Under the pieces are notes generated by a model that ran no database searches, had not been told where the DNA came from, and saw nothing but the letters and a program-made list of their open reading frames with translations. DNA of 64,000 nt, from NCBI GenBank assembly GCA_017871115.1, contig JAFCIZ010000003.1:56001-120000 (forward strand), given 5' to 3'. Source of the DNA: Cunninghamella blakesleeana. Taxonomy: Eukaryota; Mucoromycota; Mucoromycetes; Mucorales; Cunninghamellaceae. Positions 34,060 through 46,406 of the stretch are shown here, in pieces; positions within the stretch are counted from its first letter, which is position 1, and the number at the start of each line of letters is the position of its first letter. A program made the translations under genes and the position numbers.

Positions 34060-36170
34060 AAAAGTAAAAAATAAAAAAGTATTTCAGCCCATATATATTA
34101 AAGCAAAAAAATATATTTTTTAGTGAGAGAAGAGGAAAGAGGTTGTAGAATTTTGGTTGTGAAAAAAAAAAAAAAAAAAATAGCCACCGCCAACTTCACC
34201 AGCTTGGGCAACAATGAAATAAAGTATATAATCGGATAAAGATCAACAGTTATATTATGAAATACAAGTATTTTACAAAGTATTCGAATTACATTATATG
34301 AATTAATATCAGGCAGTGATCAATAAATCTACTATGCACTGGTGAGTTTAATAAGGCGATTGGATTAAAGTGCCAGTTTATACTAGTAGTTTTGTTTCAA
34401 CCTTCATTAAGAGTTACTTTTATTAAAATGAGACATGAAAGTTTGAAATTAGGCTTAAAATAAATAAGAGTTCTGGTGAGCCCCCAGATCGAGAAAGGGA
34501 ATAAAGAAGAAAAACAGGGAATATTTCTTATGAACAATTTTATAAATAAAATAAAGTCAAAAGCCTTAATATAATATCAAAACGAGGTCAGTAATATTGT
34601 AAGTGAATAAAATAATTTGATATAAAATCGGATAAAAGATCAAGCAATGTTAAAGAGTAAAAAGTGAGTTGACTTGAAAGTAATAATCTTTTATTGAATA
34701 AAATAGACCACATAAGCGGCTGGTTTTCAAAAAAAAAAAAAAAAAAAAAAGAAACGTGACACCATATTTACTTTTGTTTTGATGTAGAATGGCGCAACAT
34801 CTTTTGGAAACCAAAAAAATGTAACATTTTAATATAATAATTTTGAAAATAAAGCGTTTCAAAGTCAAAACAGATGTTAAATAAGGTAATTATAATAAAA
34901 AATATAATCAAAGCAAAAATTAAAAATGACGCACTTTGGCGATCACCACTATTCGTATCACCATCATAATACTTGTTCAATAAATAAATGAATAATAGCT
35001 TTTTCTAAACTTATAAGCTAGCGACTCTTGCAAAATAATGGCTCTAAAAAACAATGGTTTAATATAAAATAATTCATTATTGTAATAGAATATAAATTTT
35101 ATAATGAAATAGATGAAACAAGTAGCTTTGTTATGTTAATTAGAGTTATGTGAAAAAAGTTGGCGTTATTTTAGTGATCTTTTCTATTTCATTCTTTCTT
35201 TTTTTACAAAACAAATAAAAGTTTTTTTTTTTTTTTTCTAGTTTTACGAGTTTAATAATTATTTAACGTAAAATTTAAAGTTAACCAAATAGTTTCATCT
35301 TTTATATATTAATAGAGATGACTGATTTATTCAATAGTACATAATAATAAACTTTATGTTTAAATTCATTGAATGATCTTTTTCAAGTTTTGGGTTTGAT
35401 GGATCTAAATTATAAAGTTCGTATTGAACTTAAACAATATATATATATATATATGTAATAGAGTTTTTATTTTGATACCTATCATGGGGTAGGTACCTTA
35501 TTTTTAGATTCACAAATAAGGAAATTAATTGATCTAGCAAATCAATAATATGTATATATGTTCATTTTTTATTTAAAAAAAAAAAGCAATATTATAAAAT
35601 AAAAAAACATAGTGATAAAAAAGTGACGTTTATTCTTTTTTTTATATATAATAGAAATTATATAAATGATAGATTTTCTTACAGAAAAAAATTTGTCTAT
35701 CAACATGCCCGGAGATTTAAATGTAATTAAAAGAAGATGATCTCATTTTTTTTTATCAAGTGTGCTTTTCCTTTTTTGGAATGCAAAACGAAATACAAAC
35801 CCAAAAAAAATAAAAAAAGGCGTCATTTGCATTTCCGTGAACAATTAAAAAATTGCACCATTGAAAAAACAAATGAAGTAATTAAGAATAAATAAAAGAT
35901 GAAAAAAAAAGGATAGTTTTTTTTTTTTTCTCCTTTAATTATAGAAAAGTAGTATATAGAATAAATTCTTTTGATGAAAAAAGAGATTAAGATTAAAAAA
36001 AAGACTAATGATACTTTATACAGTGAATAGTCATGTGGTATTAAATTACCTTACATGTTTAAAAAAATGACTTTTTTTTTTTTAAAAAAAAGAATCTCCG
36101 TCTTTGTTATTATTATCTTTGAATCAATGTTAACTTTATTGAGAAAAAATAAAAAAATAGATTGCATAAT
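34060..36170. other. gene-poor tract after the repeat island
   Basis: No gene recognised. It includes a weak fifth core-like sequence (GTTCTGGTGAGCCCCCAG near 34470), some less AT-rich fragments near 34180 and 34900-35060 that may be decayed repeats, and many poly-A/T runs. The short minus-strand frames at 34650-34980 overlap in two phases and are not convincing. Confidence 0.5.
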
Positions 36171-36942
36171 TTAACGGTAAAATATAATCAATAAAAATAA
36201 TAACAAAACAGATATAAATACGCTAGCTGAAGACATAATGATAATACCACGACTAGCAGGGTAATAACCTTTTATCATAGCAGCTTGATTATGAAAGTAC
36301 CTTGATAGAGCAAATAAAACAAATAGTATACCAAATATAATGAACATTAACCCTATTATTCTACCAGATTTTAATAGTGGATCATCTTCTATGGAGTTAA
36401 ACTGTTCTTTCATTCCTTTTTCAATTCGAAAGAGCTGCGTTAAGCCTTTTTTTTAAAAAATAATAAATAAATGAATAAAATCGTTAAAATGGTAATTTCC
36501 TACGGTTTACATATATATAAATATATATCCTTTTTACCAACACCAACGGATATTAATGCTAAACTTGTTCTTAACCATGCTAGAAAGGTTCTCTCATTAG
36601 CTAAATAAAATAAATAAATTAAAAATTAATTATATATACATATTTATATATAATTATTTTATTTTTACCTAAATGATCTCTTGCAACACTTCCTTTATTT
36701 TCAAGATAACAGGAGAACATTCTTGGTTCGTAAAAACCATTAACATACATGGTTTGGATTTCTTCTTTTTTATTATTATTGTTGTTATTAGTATTGTTAG
36801 CATTATTAGTATTATTAGTATTGTTTAATAATGGTGTTTGCTCATGGGAATGATTATTTATAGTGGGTATATGGCGTTGATGTAATGTTGTATTTGATGA
36901 ACATGTTGCATTATATTGTTGAATAGGTGTTGATGTTTGCAT
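36171..36942 (-). CDS. DUF202 (YidH-like) three-helix membrane protein
   Basis: Three predicted exons on the minus strand: 36942-36669, 36600-36538 and 36445-36171, giving 203 aa. The first 85 residues are polar, with a poly-Asn/Thr run. The signature ARDHLANERTFLAWLRTSLA spans the first intron, which confirms that splice. Three hydrophobic segments follow: about 98-118 (just after the signature), 139-160 (GRIIGLMFIIFGILFVL) and 178-202 (VFISVLLLFLLIIFY). In fungi this domain occurs in small vacuolar or other membrane proteins and in the VTC polyphosphate-synthase machinery; the exact role here is unknown. The second acceptor (AAAAAAAAG|GC) is atypical but keeps frame. Divergent from the AARSD1-like gene. 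Confidence 0.88.
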
Positions 36943-37654
36943 ATTTCATTTCCTTATCTCTCTATTTTTTTTTAATCATTTAGAAAAAAAAAGAAAAGAA
37001 AAGAAAAAAAAAAAAAAAAAGTGTGATATATATATATATATACAAAAATTAAGCTTATAAAACTTTAATTTTTTTTTAAAATGCCGAAATTGACCATGCT
37101 CAATAATGCTACTTCGCCTTTTTATATTTCTTTATTTCTTTAAGAAAGGAATGAAAGAAAGAATGTAAGGAAAAATTGAACGATAATGGCTAAATTGTGT
37201 TTTATTTATAATTATTAATTTATCGATATAATTATACAATATTATTATTATTTATTTATATTTTATTTACTATATTAAATACATTATTGACAGAATTCGG
37301 TTTTTACCAATGATAACTCGTTTCGCGGAGATTAAAACTAATAGTTTTATAATTATTTATAGTAAATAAATATATAAAATAAACAAAAAATCACCCTTTT
37401 CTCTTTTTCCTTTTCCTTTTATTTTATCCTATTTTTTATTGATAAAGGTTATACATATAACTATAATAAATTATATAAGCTTTATGTACAGACTTTAACC
37501 AATGATTATTATAAAAAAGATAATTATTATATAGTACATTTAATCTCCGGTTCTATAATTTTTTATTTTTTTTTTTTCTTTCATATTTTTATATCTCCTC
37601 TTTTTTTTTTTTTCTCTTTACATACTCTTTTTTTTTTTTTTCCTTAAAAAAAAA
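36943..37654. other. divergent intergenic region with two promoters
   Basis: Separates the minus-strand DUF202 gene from the plus-strand AARSD1-like gene, so it should contain both promoters. It has (TA)n at 37027-37040, poly-A and several long pyrimidine tracts just before 37655. No gene seen. Confidence 0.55.
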
Positions 37655-39014
37655 ATGACTCAGGTTCCTGTAGGCTCACTTCATTGTCAAAAAGATACTT
37701 ATTGCAAAGAGTTTTATTCTACTTGTTTATCATGTACTGAAAAACCAGATAAAAAAGGATTTTATCAAGTAAAGCTAATAGATACAAGTAAGTTTTCTTT
37801 TTCTTTTTTTAATATTATTTATTATTTATTTATTTATTATTTTTTTTTTTTATCGTTTTATAGTTCTTTTCCCTGAAGGAGGGGGTCAACCAAGTGATGA
37901 AGGTTATTTCAACGATACAATCAAAGTATATAAAGTTGAAAGAAAACTATTAGAGCATATTCATTATACCAAGGAACCAGTTCAAGTCAACAGCGAAGTG
38001 AAAATAACGTTGGATTGGGAAAGACGATGGGATCATGTACAACAACACAGTGGTCAACACCTTGTTAGTGCCATTTTAGAACAGCCAGAACCTAATTCAC
38101 AAGAGTATTTGGAAACAGTAGGATGGTGTATGAAAGAAAAAGTGAGTTATATTGAATTGGATACCAGTAGTAAAAAAAATCAATCAGTTCTTACAAGAGA
38201 CTTTTTAAATCGAAAGGAAAAGGAAATGAATGATTATATTATAAAAGCAATACCGGTAACATGTCATACCGATGCTGTGGAGGAAGGGGAAAACCGACCT
38301 ACCAATTTACCAGACGATTATCAAGGTGAACAGGCTATATTGCGTACTATTGAAATTCAGGGTATTGATAAAAATCCATGCTGCGGCACGCATGTGGCTC
38401 ATTTAGGCCATTTACAAAGTATCAAACTCTTGCAAATCGAATCCATTCGTGGTGGCAATACAAGGTTATATTTCATTGTCGGCCAACGTTGTATAGATAC
38501 CTTGAATGATTTATTTTTAACTTCAAGAGAGTTAAATAAGTTATTATCGGTACCAACTCATGAATTCACAGAAAGCGTCGAACGTTTACAATCGCAACTC
38601 AAACAACAATTAAAATTAGTGAAAAAATGGCAAACACAAACGGCTCAAGCTATCATCAAGGATATTGAGCATCAGTTATGGGTTGAAAAAAAGAATAAAG
38701 TTGTTATCTTGGATGAATCAGAAACAAGTGGTGGTGATATGGCTTATTTGAATTTAATAGCAGCTTTGATCAAAGAAAAGGATTGGTTAAATCAATTGGA
38801 GCATCCTGTAGTGATTGTATTAGCTTCAGGGGATAAACAAAAAGGAGGTATATTGTTAGTTTTATCTAATCAGGATGCTACTTTAAAATCTTTCACTACT
38901 GCTTTAACTTCAATCATGGTTGGGACAAAAGGTGGTGGTGCTCGTGGTAGATGGTCTGGAAAATCAACTAGTTTTACTAATATTGATCAGTTGAATGATA
39001 TAAAAGTAGAATAG
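37655..39014 (+). CDS. AARSD1: alanyl-tRNA editing protein (AlaX-L/AARSD1-like)
   Basis: Two exons, 37655-37787 and 37864-39014, giving 427 aa. A free-standing trans-editing enzyme of the AlaX family, expected to hydrolyse mischarged Ser- or Gly-tRNA(Ala) in the cytosol. The N-terminus (CQKDTYCKEF) and LFPEGGGQPSDEG are the family entry motifs; the single intron falls just before LFPEGGG. Zinc-binding residues are HxxxH at 106-110 (QQHSGQHL) and C217-x3-H221 (CCGTHVAHLGH). A C-terminal extension with a DHHA1-like helical region (EKDWLNQLEHPVVIVLASGD, later GGGARGRW) matches the long AlaX/AARSD1 form rather than the short archaeal type. Head-to-tail with the PPR gene 211 bp downstream. Confidence 0.93.
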
Positions 39015-39183
39015 GTACATATATAATATTAAGAATAGTAAGAGTAATATGTATTTTATTGTAATAGTTATCGCTATCAACATAGTATTTAGAATAATCA
39101 CGAATAAATAAATTTTGATTTAGTATCGGGTTCTTAATTTTATTCTTAAAAAGCCATAATTTTTTTTTTTTTTTTGTTTCCTC

Positions 39184-39224
<41 letters not shown>

Positions 39225-39225
39225 T

Positions 39226-40819
39226 ATGTTAAACCGAATTTCTTCAACTATTTCTTTAAAAAGATCTTTTATACCATCAGCAAGGCCATTAACAAGGCCT
39301 ACGTCTTTTTTTTTTTCTTTCACTCCACAGAGATCGCTTAGTCAAGGATCTATTTGTTATAAAAAGTGGGAAGGAAGACAACAGCAACGGGAAAGAAAAA
39401 GTTATGGTTATCAAGAAGAGGATACAAAAAAGAAAATAACTTATTCAAAACGTCGATATGTTAATATGGAAGGTGCAGAAGAAAAAGTAAATAAACACTT
39501 GTATACATTGCCTTCAGATCCTTATGGATCTTCAGAAAGAGTTTCCAAACTTTTAATTACCGCTGGAATTGATGAAGCTTTAGATTTTGTTATTCACTTG
39601 CCTTTAGATCTACAGTCAACTGTTGTATGGAACCAACTTATTGGTTATTGTTCTAAACATGGAAAAGATAAAACTGCCAAATCAATTTTTGTACAGGTAA
39701 GATAAAGTAAGAAAAGAAAGGATTAAATAAATAAATAATATAAACAACAACTTATATATATAGTAGCCACTAATTATATATACTTATATCTTTTAGATGC
39801 GTAAACGTGGTATTAAACCTAATGAAAGAACGTTTAGTCACTTATTATCTACTTTAAGAAACAGCTCATCGCCAACCGCAGTAAAAAGGGCCGAAGAGTG
39901 GATCGAAATAATGTATCAACGCTATCATATATTGCCAACTGCTTATCATTACAATATATTATTAAATTGTTATATAGATAATGAACAATATAATCAAGTA
40001 GTAGCCAAAGTAAGACAGATGATAAGAGATCATTCAAACAAATACAGAGCAAAAGTGAATAATTATGAAACTTTAGTATTGCCTGTACCTGATCAAGTCA
40101 CTTTATCGACTGCATTAAATATTTGTCCACTTGTTAAAAATCAACCTTTAAAAGAAGTGCGTAGAATTTATCAGCATATTTTAGATAGATTAAACGATCA
40201 ATTGGATCAAAAAGAAAATGGAAATGATGAAAATAATCGAACAAGGACAATTACTCCAACACTATCATCGTCATCATCACCATCATCTATATTACAAGAA
40301 AAGGCTTTACAATTAATGAAGCATGATTCCATTTTATTACAAGATCAACAAGAATTAAAAAACCAGCAAGAAATAAAAGAGTCGCTAGAATTAAAAGAGC
40401 AACAAGAAATGAAAGAGCAAAAAGAGTCAGAGCAATTAGTAGTAGATGATGTTTTAATTGTAGCCTTATTTAAATGTTTATCAAGGTTATATAGTCAACA
40501 ATATAAACAATCATTAAAAAAAGTGGACCATGTTTTTAAAAAAGAAGTGGCAATTGAATTTGGTCAAGATATCATGAATGAATTATATGGTATTCAATTA
40601 GATAATTCATCACCATCACCATCTAGATATGGATTAACTCCTACTGTCAAAGTATTAGATAGTGTTGTACGTTATTTTGGCACTTTAAGACAATTCCATT
40701 TAGGTGAAGCTTATTATCATTCAATATTAAATAATTACCCGGATGTAATACCTGATCAACAAGCTAAAGATGCTCTTGCTTGGATGCAATCTAATAATAA
40801 AAAGCTTAATAAAAAATAG
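39226..40819 (+). CDS. pentatricopeptide-repeat protein, probably mitochondrial
   Basis: Two exons, 39226-39696 and 39797-40819, joined in phase 0, giving 497 aa. The N-terminus is basic, Ser/Arg-rich and free of acidic residues (MLNRISSTISLKRSF), as in a mitochondrial presequence. PPR-type helices are visible: TVVWNQLIGYCSKHGKDKTA and RKRGIKPNERTFSHLL, which span the intron, then PTAYHYNILLNCYIDNEQYN. A polar linker rich in Gln and Glu (about residues 300-370) interrupts the array. PPR proteins bind organellar RNA and act in mitochondrial transcript processing or translation. The specific target cannot be inferred. The (TTA)n leader directly precedes the ATG. Confidence 0.85.
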
Positions 40820-41073
40820 ATGATACTCTATTTTTTTTATTTTTTTTATTTTTTTTTTAAAAAAAGTATATAATTATCATACCCACCCTACTCTCTTTAT
40901 ATACTACATATAAACTATTTTGTAATTTATTTATATAGAAAACATAAAATAAATAATTAAATAAATAAATAAATAAATAATGAGAATGAATAATAATAAT
41001 AAAAATTAATTAATTAGTTAAAAATTGTAGAATAATAATAATCGTTTAATAAACAAGTAAATAATATATTTTT
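40820..41073. other. short convergent intergenic region
   Basis: Lies between the 3' ends of the PPR gene and the arrestin-like gene. It contains poly-T, an (AAAT)n run at 40955-40980 and AATAAA-like sequences that could serve as polyadenylation signals on both strands. Confidence 0.5.
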
Positions 41074-43426
41074 TTATCTTGATAAATAATGTAACATGGA
41101 AGTACCATAAAAAGAAGTAGGTCTTTTCTTTTTTGGAGTAAAAGGATGAACAGAAGTACTTTGAGGTGAAAGGAATAAAGAAGGATGTTGAGTAGGTGGA
41201 ATTTCTAATTTTTGTGAAAAAGAAGAAATTGTATCATCTTTTATATAATCGTTTTCTTGACGGTTATGGTGATGATTAAAATAGAGATAATCTTCGTTAT
41301 TTTTATTATTATTTATAAATGAAACGTGCTTCGAAGTGGGTGTTGATACAAAAGATTTACATTTTTTCATAAAGGGACGTTTTGCATTTAATAAAGGTGT
41401 TTTGATCTTTTTTGATTCTTTTTTTGAAAACGAAGAGGTAGAAACCGAAAACGAAGAATCAGAGGATGAAAACCCAGAGGAGGAGATTAAGGATGGTTGT
41501 TGATCTTGGATAGAAGAAGATGGTGAAGATATAAGGTTCATATCATCCTTATCGTAATAATGGATTACCCTTGTTTTTGAAGGGGAAGGTGTAGAATATG
41601 AAGATGTTGGTATCACTGGCGATAGTATATGATGAGGATGATGATGGTTAAAGGATGATGTATTTTTTAATATTTCTTTTTCTTCTGCTTCTTCTCTTTC
41701 CTCTTCTTTATTTTGTTGTTGTTTATCAAAGTATTGATGAGATTTCTTTTTTACCCATTGATAAATGTTTTTCTTATTCCATTTCTTACTTTTTTGATTT
41801 TTAGTATTATCTATAATTGTTGTTGATGGAGGGGGTGAAATAGTTTTAGATGAAGATTGTACATGAAGAGAAGGTTTTTTTATATTGATATCTTGACAAT
41901 TTTGTCGCTTCTGATAATAATGGTCTTGTTTTTTTTCTTTTTCAGATTGTAATTGCTTTTGTTGTTGTTGCTGTTTTTGAAGCTGTTCCTTTTTCTCTTT
42001 TTGTTTTTTTTGTAACTGCTCTAATTGTTTTTGATGCTGGTGAAGCTGATCTCTTTTCTCTTTTTGCTCTTTTTGCAGCTGTTCAATTTGTTGTGATTCT
42101 TGTTGCTGTTTATTTTCTATAGATGCTGATGATGTTGTTATAGGCAAAAAAGCTGAATAGTGAGATGAAGAAGAAGAAGAAGATACTGTAGATAAAGATT
42201 GGCATGATATATCTTTTTCATTAATCTCTTTTTTTAAATCCAGTTGTTCTTGTTCTTTATTTGTTAATGAAATTAGTGAAGCATCTTTTTCATTTTGTAA
42301 AGGTTCCATGGTATGAGGTTGTATGATATAAATAGGCAGTTCAGTTACTGTTTCAGTGCTATATATATATAAATTAAAAAAAGAAAAGAAGTTTAGAAAA
42401 GATCTATTTTTTTTTTGTTAATGGGTAATAATGATATTGATATTTTCCCTATCACTTTACTTACAGGAATGAGGAACAAATAGATATTCTTAATGCATAA
42501 GATATATCAATTAGTTTTTGATGTTTGATAGTAAATTCATTTGCCTATAAAAAAAAATTAATAAAAAAATGATAAAGTTTATACATTAGATGTTTAATCA
42601 ACATTTTTTTTTTTTAACTTACAGGAAGAGATAAAGAAAGGATCACATGGTCATGTTGTGTTGGTTCAATGATATACCACCAATCGAAAGAACTTACTGG
42701 TGTAGATAAAATAGTTTCCGAAGTCGAAGTGATTGGCATTAAATCAAAACCTGATGTTAAAGGTGATGATAAATAGGTATTTTGTCTTTTAATTAAATCC
42801 AATTGAATATCTTGAATTGTATTTATAGAATGATTTTTAATTTGCATTGTCACATAAAGGGAAGATCCTGCTATCCAAAACGATCGATTCATATTAATAG
42901 TTGTATCAACATAAGGAGCTGCCGCCAAATCCTTAATAGAAGGTTTCCTTTTATCATTATTGATCATGGTAAGTGAAGATGAGGAGAAGGAGGAAGAGGA
43001 TGAAGGTGAAATATTTTCCCATATTCTTTTATGTTCCTTAATAGGTTGATCAAATTCATTCAAGTCTTCTGGTAATACATGGTGATATAATTTTACGATT
43101 TTTTGAGTTTGATAAAATTCTTTTTCTTCACTTTCCTCTCCCTTTTGAAATCTATTAAAATGCATCATTGGATTCACCGACCTTGCCGTAATATCACAAT
43201 GTAAAGCATATTCAATAGCACATTGTTTGTCTTCATAGCTTGAACTATAGTGGAAATGAGTTGGTAATTGATATTTAAATGGTATTTTCCACTCTTTTCT
43301 TTGCATTGGGTTATTATTGTATTTATCTACTTGGAATCCATTTAATGATAGGATAGTTGTTTTTAAAAATGAATGTGTATGTGTTTTGATAGAAAAATTA
43401 TAAGTTTCATCCATGACACCTTTTTT

Positions 43427-43525
<99 letters not shown>

Positions 43526-44061
43526 GTAGTAGTAGTAGCAGTAGTAGTAAGTAAATGTATGGATTAATACGTATTTTCTCTTCTTTTCTTTCTCTGTATA
43601 TTTTATTTACTTTTATTATTTTGTCATATATGATAATACTTACTTTCTATGCCCTGTAAATATAACTCTAAATGGACAATATCATTTAAATCAAAATCAA
43701 GTAAAATGTTCCCTTCTATCCATTGCCCTGTCATAATAGTAGTTGATTTCAATTCTACATTTACTTTTTTTTTTCTTTTGATAGCTGGTAATTCTTTAGA
43801 ATAAAAGTAATCCATGATAAATCCTTGTTGGTGTTGCTCATCCTTGGTAATAGGGTCATGTGATGTACCATAAAAAGAAGAAAGGGGTGAAGTTATAGGA
43901 AGCGGAGGATAGTGGTACTTTAATTTTTTTTGATCAATATAGTCATCATCATCTTGTTGAAAACTTTTTCTTCTTGGATGTTTTCTTATAGGTGTTGTAA
44001 TGATTGAATCATCATGATATATAGTAGGTAAGGATATGTATGAATGAGGTCGATTTTTCAT
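41074..44061 (-). CDS. arrestin-like (alpha-arrestin) protein with long C-terminal tail
   Basis: Four predicted exons on the minus strand: 44061-43644, 43419-42623, 42544-42465 and 42358-41074, giving about 859 aa. After about 100 polar residues, an arrestin fold begins with KSTTIMTGQWIEGNI. Recognisable arrestin features are FKYQLPTHF, the Cys-containing strand IEYALHCDI, FWIAGSSLYVTMQIKNHS at the C-lobe and DISYALRISI in exon 3. The final 400 residues are disordered, Gln/Glu and Ser-rich, with a coiled-coil-prone QLQKEQKEKRDQLHQHQKQ region. Alpha-arrestins act as adaptors linking membrane cargo to Rsp5-type ubiquitin ligases. I see no PPxY motif, which those adaptors normally use. Intron 1 (224 bp) is mostly a TAA microsatellite. 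Confidence 0.82.
43428..43550. repeat. (TAA)n/(TAG)n microsatellite inside an intron
   Basis: About 97 bp of pure TAA units followed by TAG/AGT units, filling nearly all of intron 1 of the arrestin-like gene and ending just before its 3' splice site on the minus strand. Length variation here could affect splicing; that is inference. Confidence 0.95.
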
Positions 44062-45802
44062 TGTTCTTACTTTTCCTAAATGTTCCTAAAAAAAAAGAAG
44101 CGAAAAAGAAGAGAAAGGGTTAATAGATATATAAAAAAGGGATGAAATAAATAAAAATTCAGTAATCAAATTCTCCGGTAAGTAGGTGATCAATAAATAA
44201 TTGGTCGTGCTTGAAATATAATTTTTAACTTATTTTTTACTAGCGCAGTGCTTTATTTCTCTTTCAATTCAGTCTTTAACCTATATCTTCAACTTTTTAA
44301 ATTTATCGTTATTATAAATACTTTCTTATAAATAGAAAAGTTTAATTATATATGATATCATATTATTATTATTATTATTATTATTATACTAATATCCTAT
44401 CTTTATCTTATTTCTCTTTCCTTCTCTTTTTATTGTTATTTTTATTATTTATCTATAACTGTTGTAACTAAAAAAATAAAGAAATAGTATATTTATATTA
44501 TTACAAAAGTCATTTTTTTTCTTACGTGTACGTACAGTTTGATTTTTTTTGTAACCGCTATTTTTTTCAGGTTTAGTATATATTTCCTTAGTCTTCTTTT
44601 GATGGCCATTTTTCGTAATAACAATAAGATCACAAATATTGTGTAGGATTTTTTTTTATTATATTAAATCGAGGAGTATTATAAATATGTTCTTATTCAT
44701 ATATAAAAGTATTAAAAGTGGTCATTTCTTTTAAAATGGGTATTAAAAAAAAGAAAAGAGGTAGAAAATTGAAAATCTTTAAAAAATCGGAGATATATGT
44801 AAGATCTATTACTATGAGTTTTGAAAATCCCAAAAATATACATATATACATATTATATTTATAGGAAAAAGATGGTGCCGTTATAACCAAAAGCTATAAG
44901 ACTAATAATTGAATTGGTTCTATAATAAATAATATTTCTACTTAATGATAAATGATTCTTAATATCGATTGAATGATTAGCACGCCTTGTTCTTTTTATT
45001 ATTGTTAAAAAAAAATCCACATGAACCAATTTAGATCTCTCCATTTTCTTTCCCATTGTTTATTTTTAAAATAATTACTGTAATACACTATTTGAAACAC
45101 GAAAACCAAAAGTAAGCATGCTGTACAACCATTTCTCTCATTCCTCTTTTTTTTAAATTTTTTCAAGTGAAGTTTATTCTCATGTAGTTTTAAAACTACT
45201 GAATCTATTATAACAATAAAATGTTAGTTAAATCGGTTCCATATATATATATATATGTATGTATGTGTATTTGATCAACTATGGTATTCTTTTTTTTAAG
45301 AGTGTATGGTGTTTTAATCCTTCCGTCTTTGAACAATTTTAAACTCAGTTCCGAAACTTTAAGTAAAAATGAAATCTATTTTCATATGGTTTGATCGACA
45401 TTTTGTGAAATAAAAACCTTAATGTATATTTTTATAAGGGGTTTTAATGATTTATTATTAAAGGTAATATCCTTTAATTTTATATTTAATAATTGAAAAT
45501 TATATGTTATGCATATATTCAATATTCATCATAATAAATATTGATTTTTTTTAAAATTAATTATATAATCATAAAATATAAAATGATCAAGTATTTTCCT
45601 ATATATGTAATATTCTTCGCTTGATGAATTTTTTAAAAAAAGAATTTATATAGATTAAAGTATATATATATATATATGTGTGTGTGTGTATATTTAACAG
45701 AACATGAATAGGTTATTATAATAAATAATATTTAAATAATTTGTTTATTAGTATTCATAAATACTTTGGTTTTAATTATAATTTATTTTAAGAGTAAAAG
45801 AA
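44062..45802. other. 1.7-kb intergenic region
   Basis: No confident gene. It holds the arrestin-like gene's promoter side, an (ATT)n run at 44363-44386, (TA)n runs at 45241-45256 and 45660-45675 and a GTGTGTGTG tract. A 65-aa minus-strand frame at 44859-45056 was considered and rejected. Confidence 0.5.
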
Positions 45803-46344
45803 TTAATGTACATTATCATCGTAATGAATTTCCTTTTTCTTTTCATTGAATTGATTAAAAAATTGGAAAGCAGAGTTTTCCTTTAAATAGTCACACCCAT
45901 CGCCACCATATGGAACGTTATAACAATCACTGCGACTGTTGCATTTACACCAGAGTCTTTTATAACTGTGAAAGGCAAAAAAAATTATTCCAAAAGGATG
46001 TGAAAAAAAAAGATGTATTTTAATACGAAATGAATAATTAAATAATATGTTTATTTAATTCCTTACCCAGACCAGCAACCAGCACCATAGGCATCAACGC
46101 ATTCCTGATAGGAACGGCTTCCGTCAGTATTACCGGCAGCAGCATAACATGCAGCAAGTCTGGTTTGACATCTAGTAGATGCTACATATTTACGATTGTC
46201 GCTATCAATATCGCCAAGGGAGCTTCCACTACTACCACAACTAGGACTGGTACCAAACCATTCGCAATCAGAATTAAACATTCTGAAGCTATGAACAGAT
46301 AAGACCAATAATTGAATCAACACTATAATAGATAATGCCTTCAT
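45803..46344 (-). CDS. small secreted cysteine-rich protein
   Basis: Two exons on the minus strand, 46344-46067 and 45965-45803, joined within a Gly codon, giving 146 aa. A clear signal peptide (residues 1-19, ending VLSVHS) precedes a mature part with ten cysteines, enough for five disulfides. The Cys-containing motifs in order are NSDCEW, PSCGSS, STRCQT, AACYAA, QECVDA, GAGCWSG, LWCKCNS, SDCYN and DGCDY. The last 35 residues are polar and charged. I do not recognise a named family. Size, secretion and Cys content match fungal small secreted proteins, which act as adhesins, antimicrobials or interaction factors. The second exon contributes four of the cysteines. A TATAAAAAG box lies about 55 bp upstream of the ATG. 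Confidence 0.85.
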
Positions 46345-46397
46345 TTTTTTATTTTATTTTAATGATAATTACTAAAAAGAAAAATGAATTAAAGACG

Positions 46398-46406
46398 CTT
46401 TTTATA
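46398..46406 (-). promoter_or_regulatory. TATA box of secreted Cys-rich protein gene
   Basis: TATAAAAAG on the minus strand, about 55 bp upstream of the ATG at 46344. Confidence 0.45.

Noticed and set aside
31629..34060. tRNA-targeted LTR retrotransposon
   Set aside because: The repeats lie downstream of a tRNA gene, but no LTR ends, primer-binding site, reverse transcriptase or target-site duplication could be found.
43373..43567. Poly-Ile open frame antisense to the arrestin-like gene
   Set aside because: Translation of the intronic TAA microsatellite.
44859..45056. 65-aa minus-strand frame starting MGKKMERSKLVHVD
   Set aside because: Reasonable N-terminus but it degrades into AT-biased residues, with no supporting splice sites or motifs.
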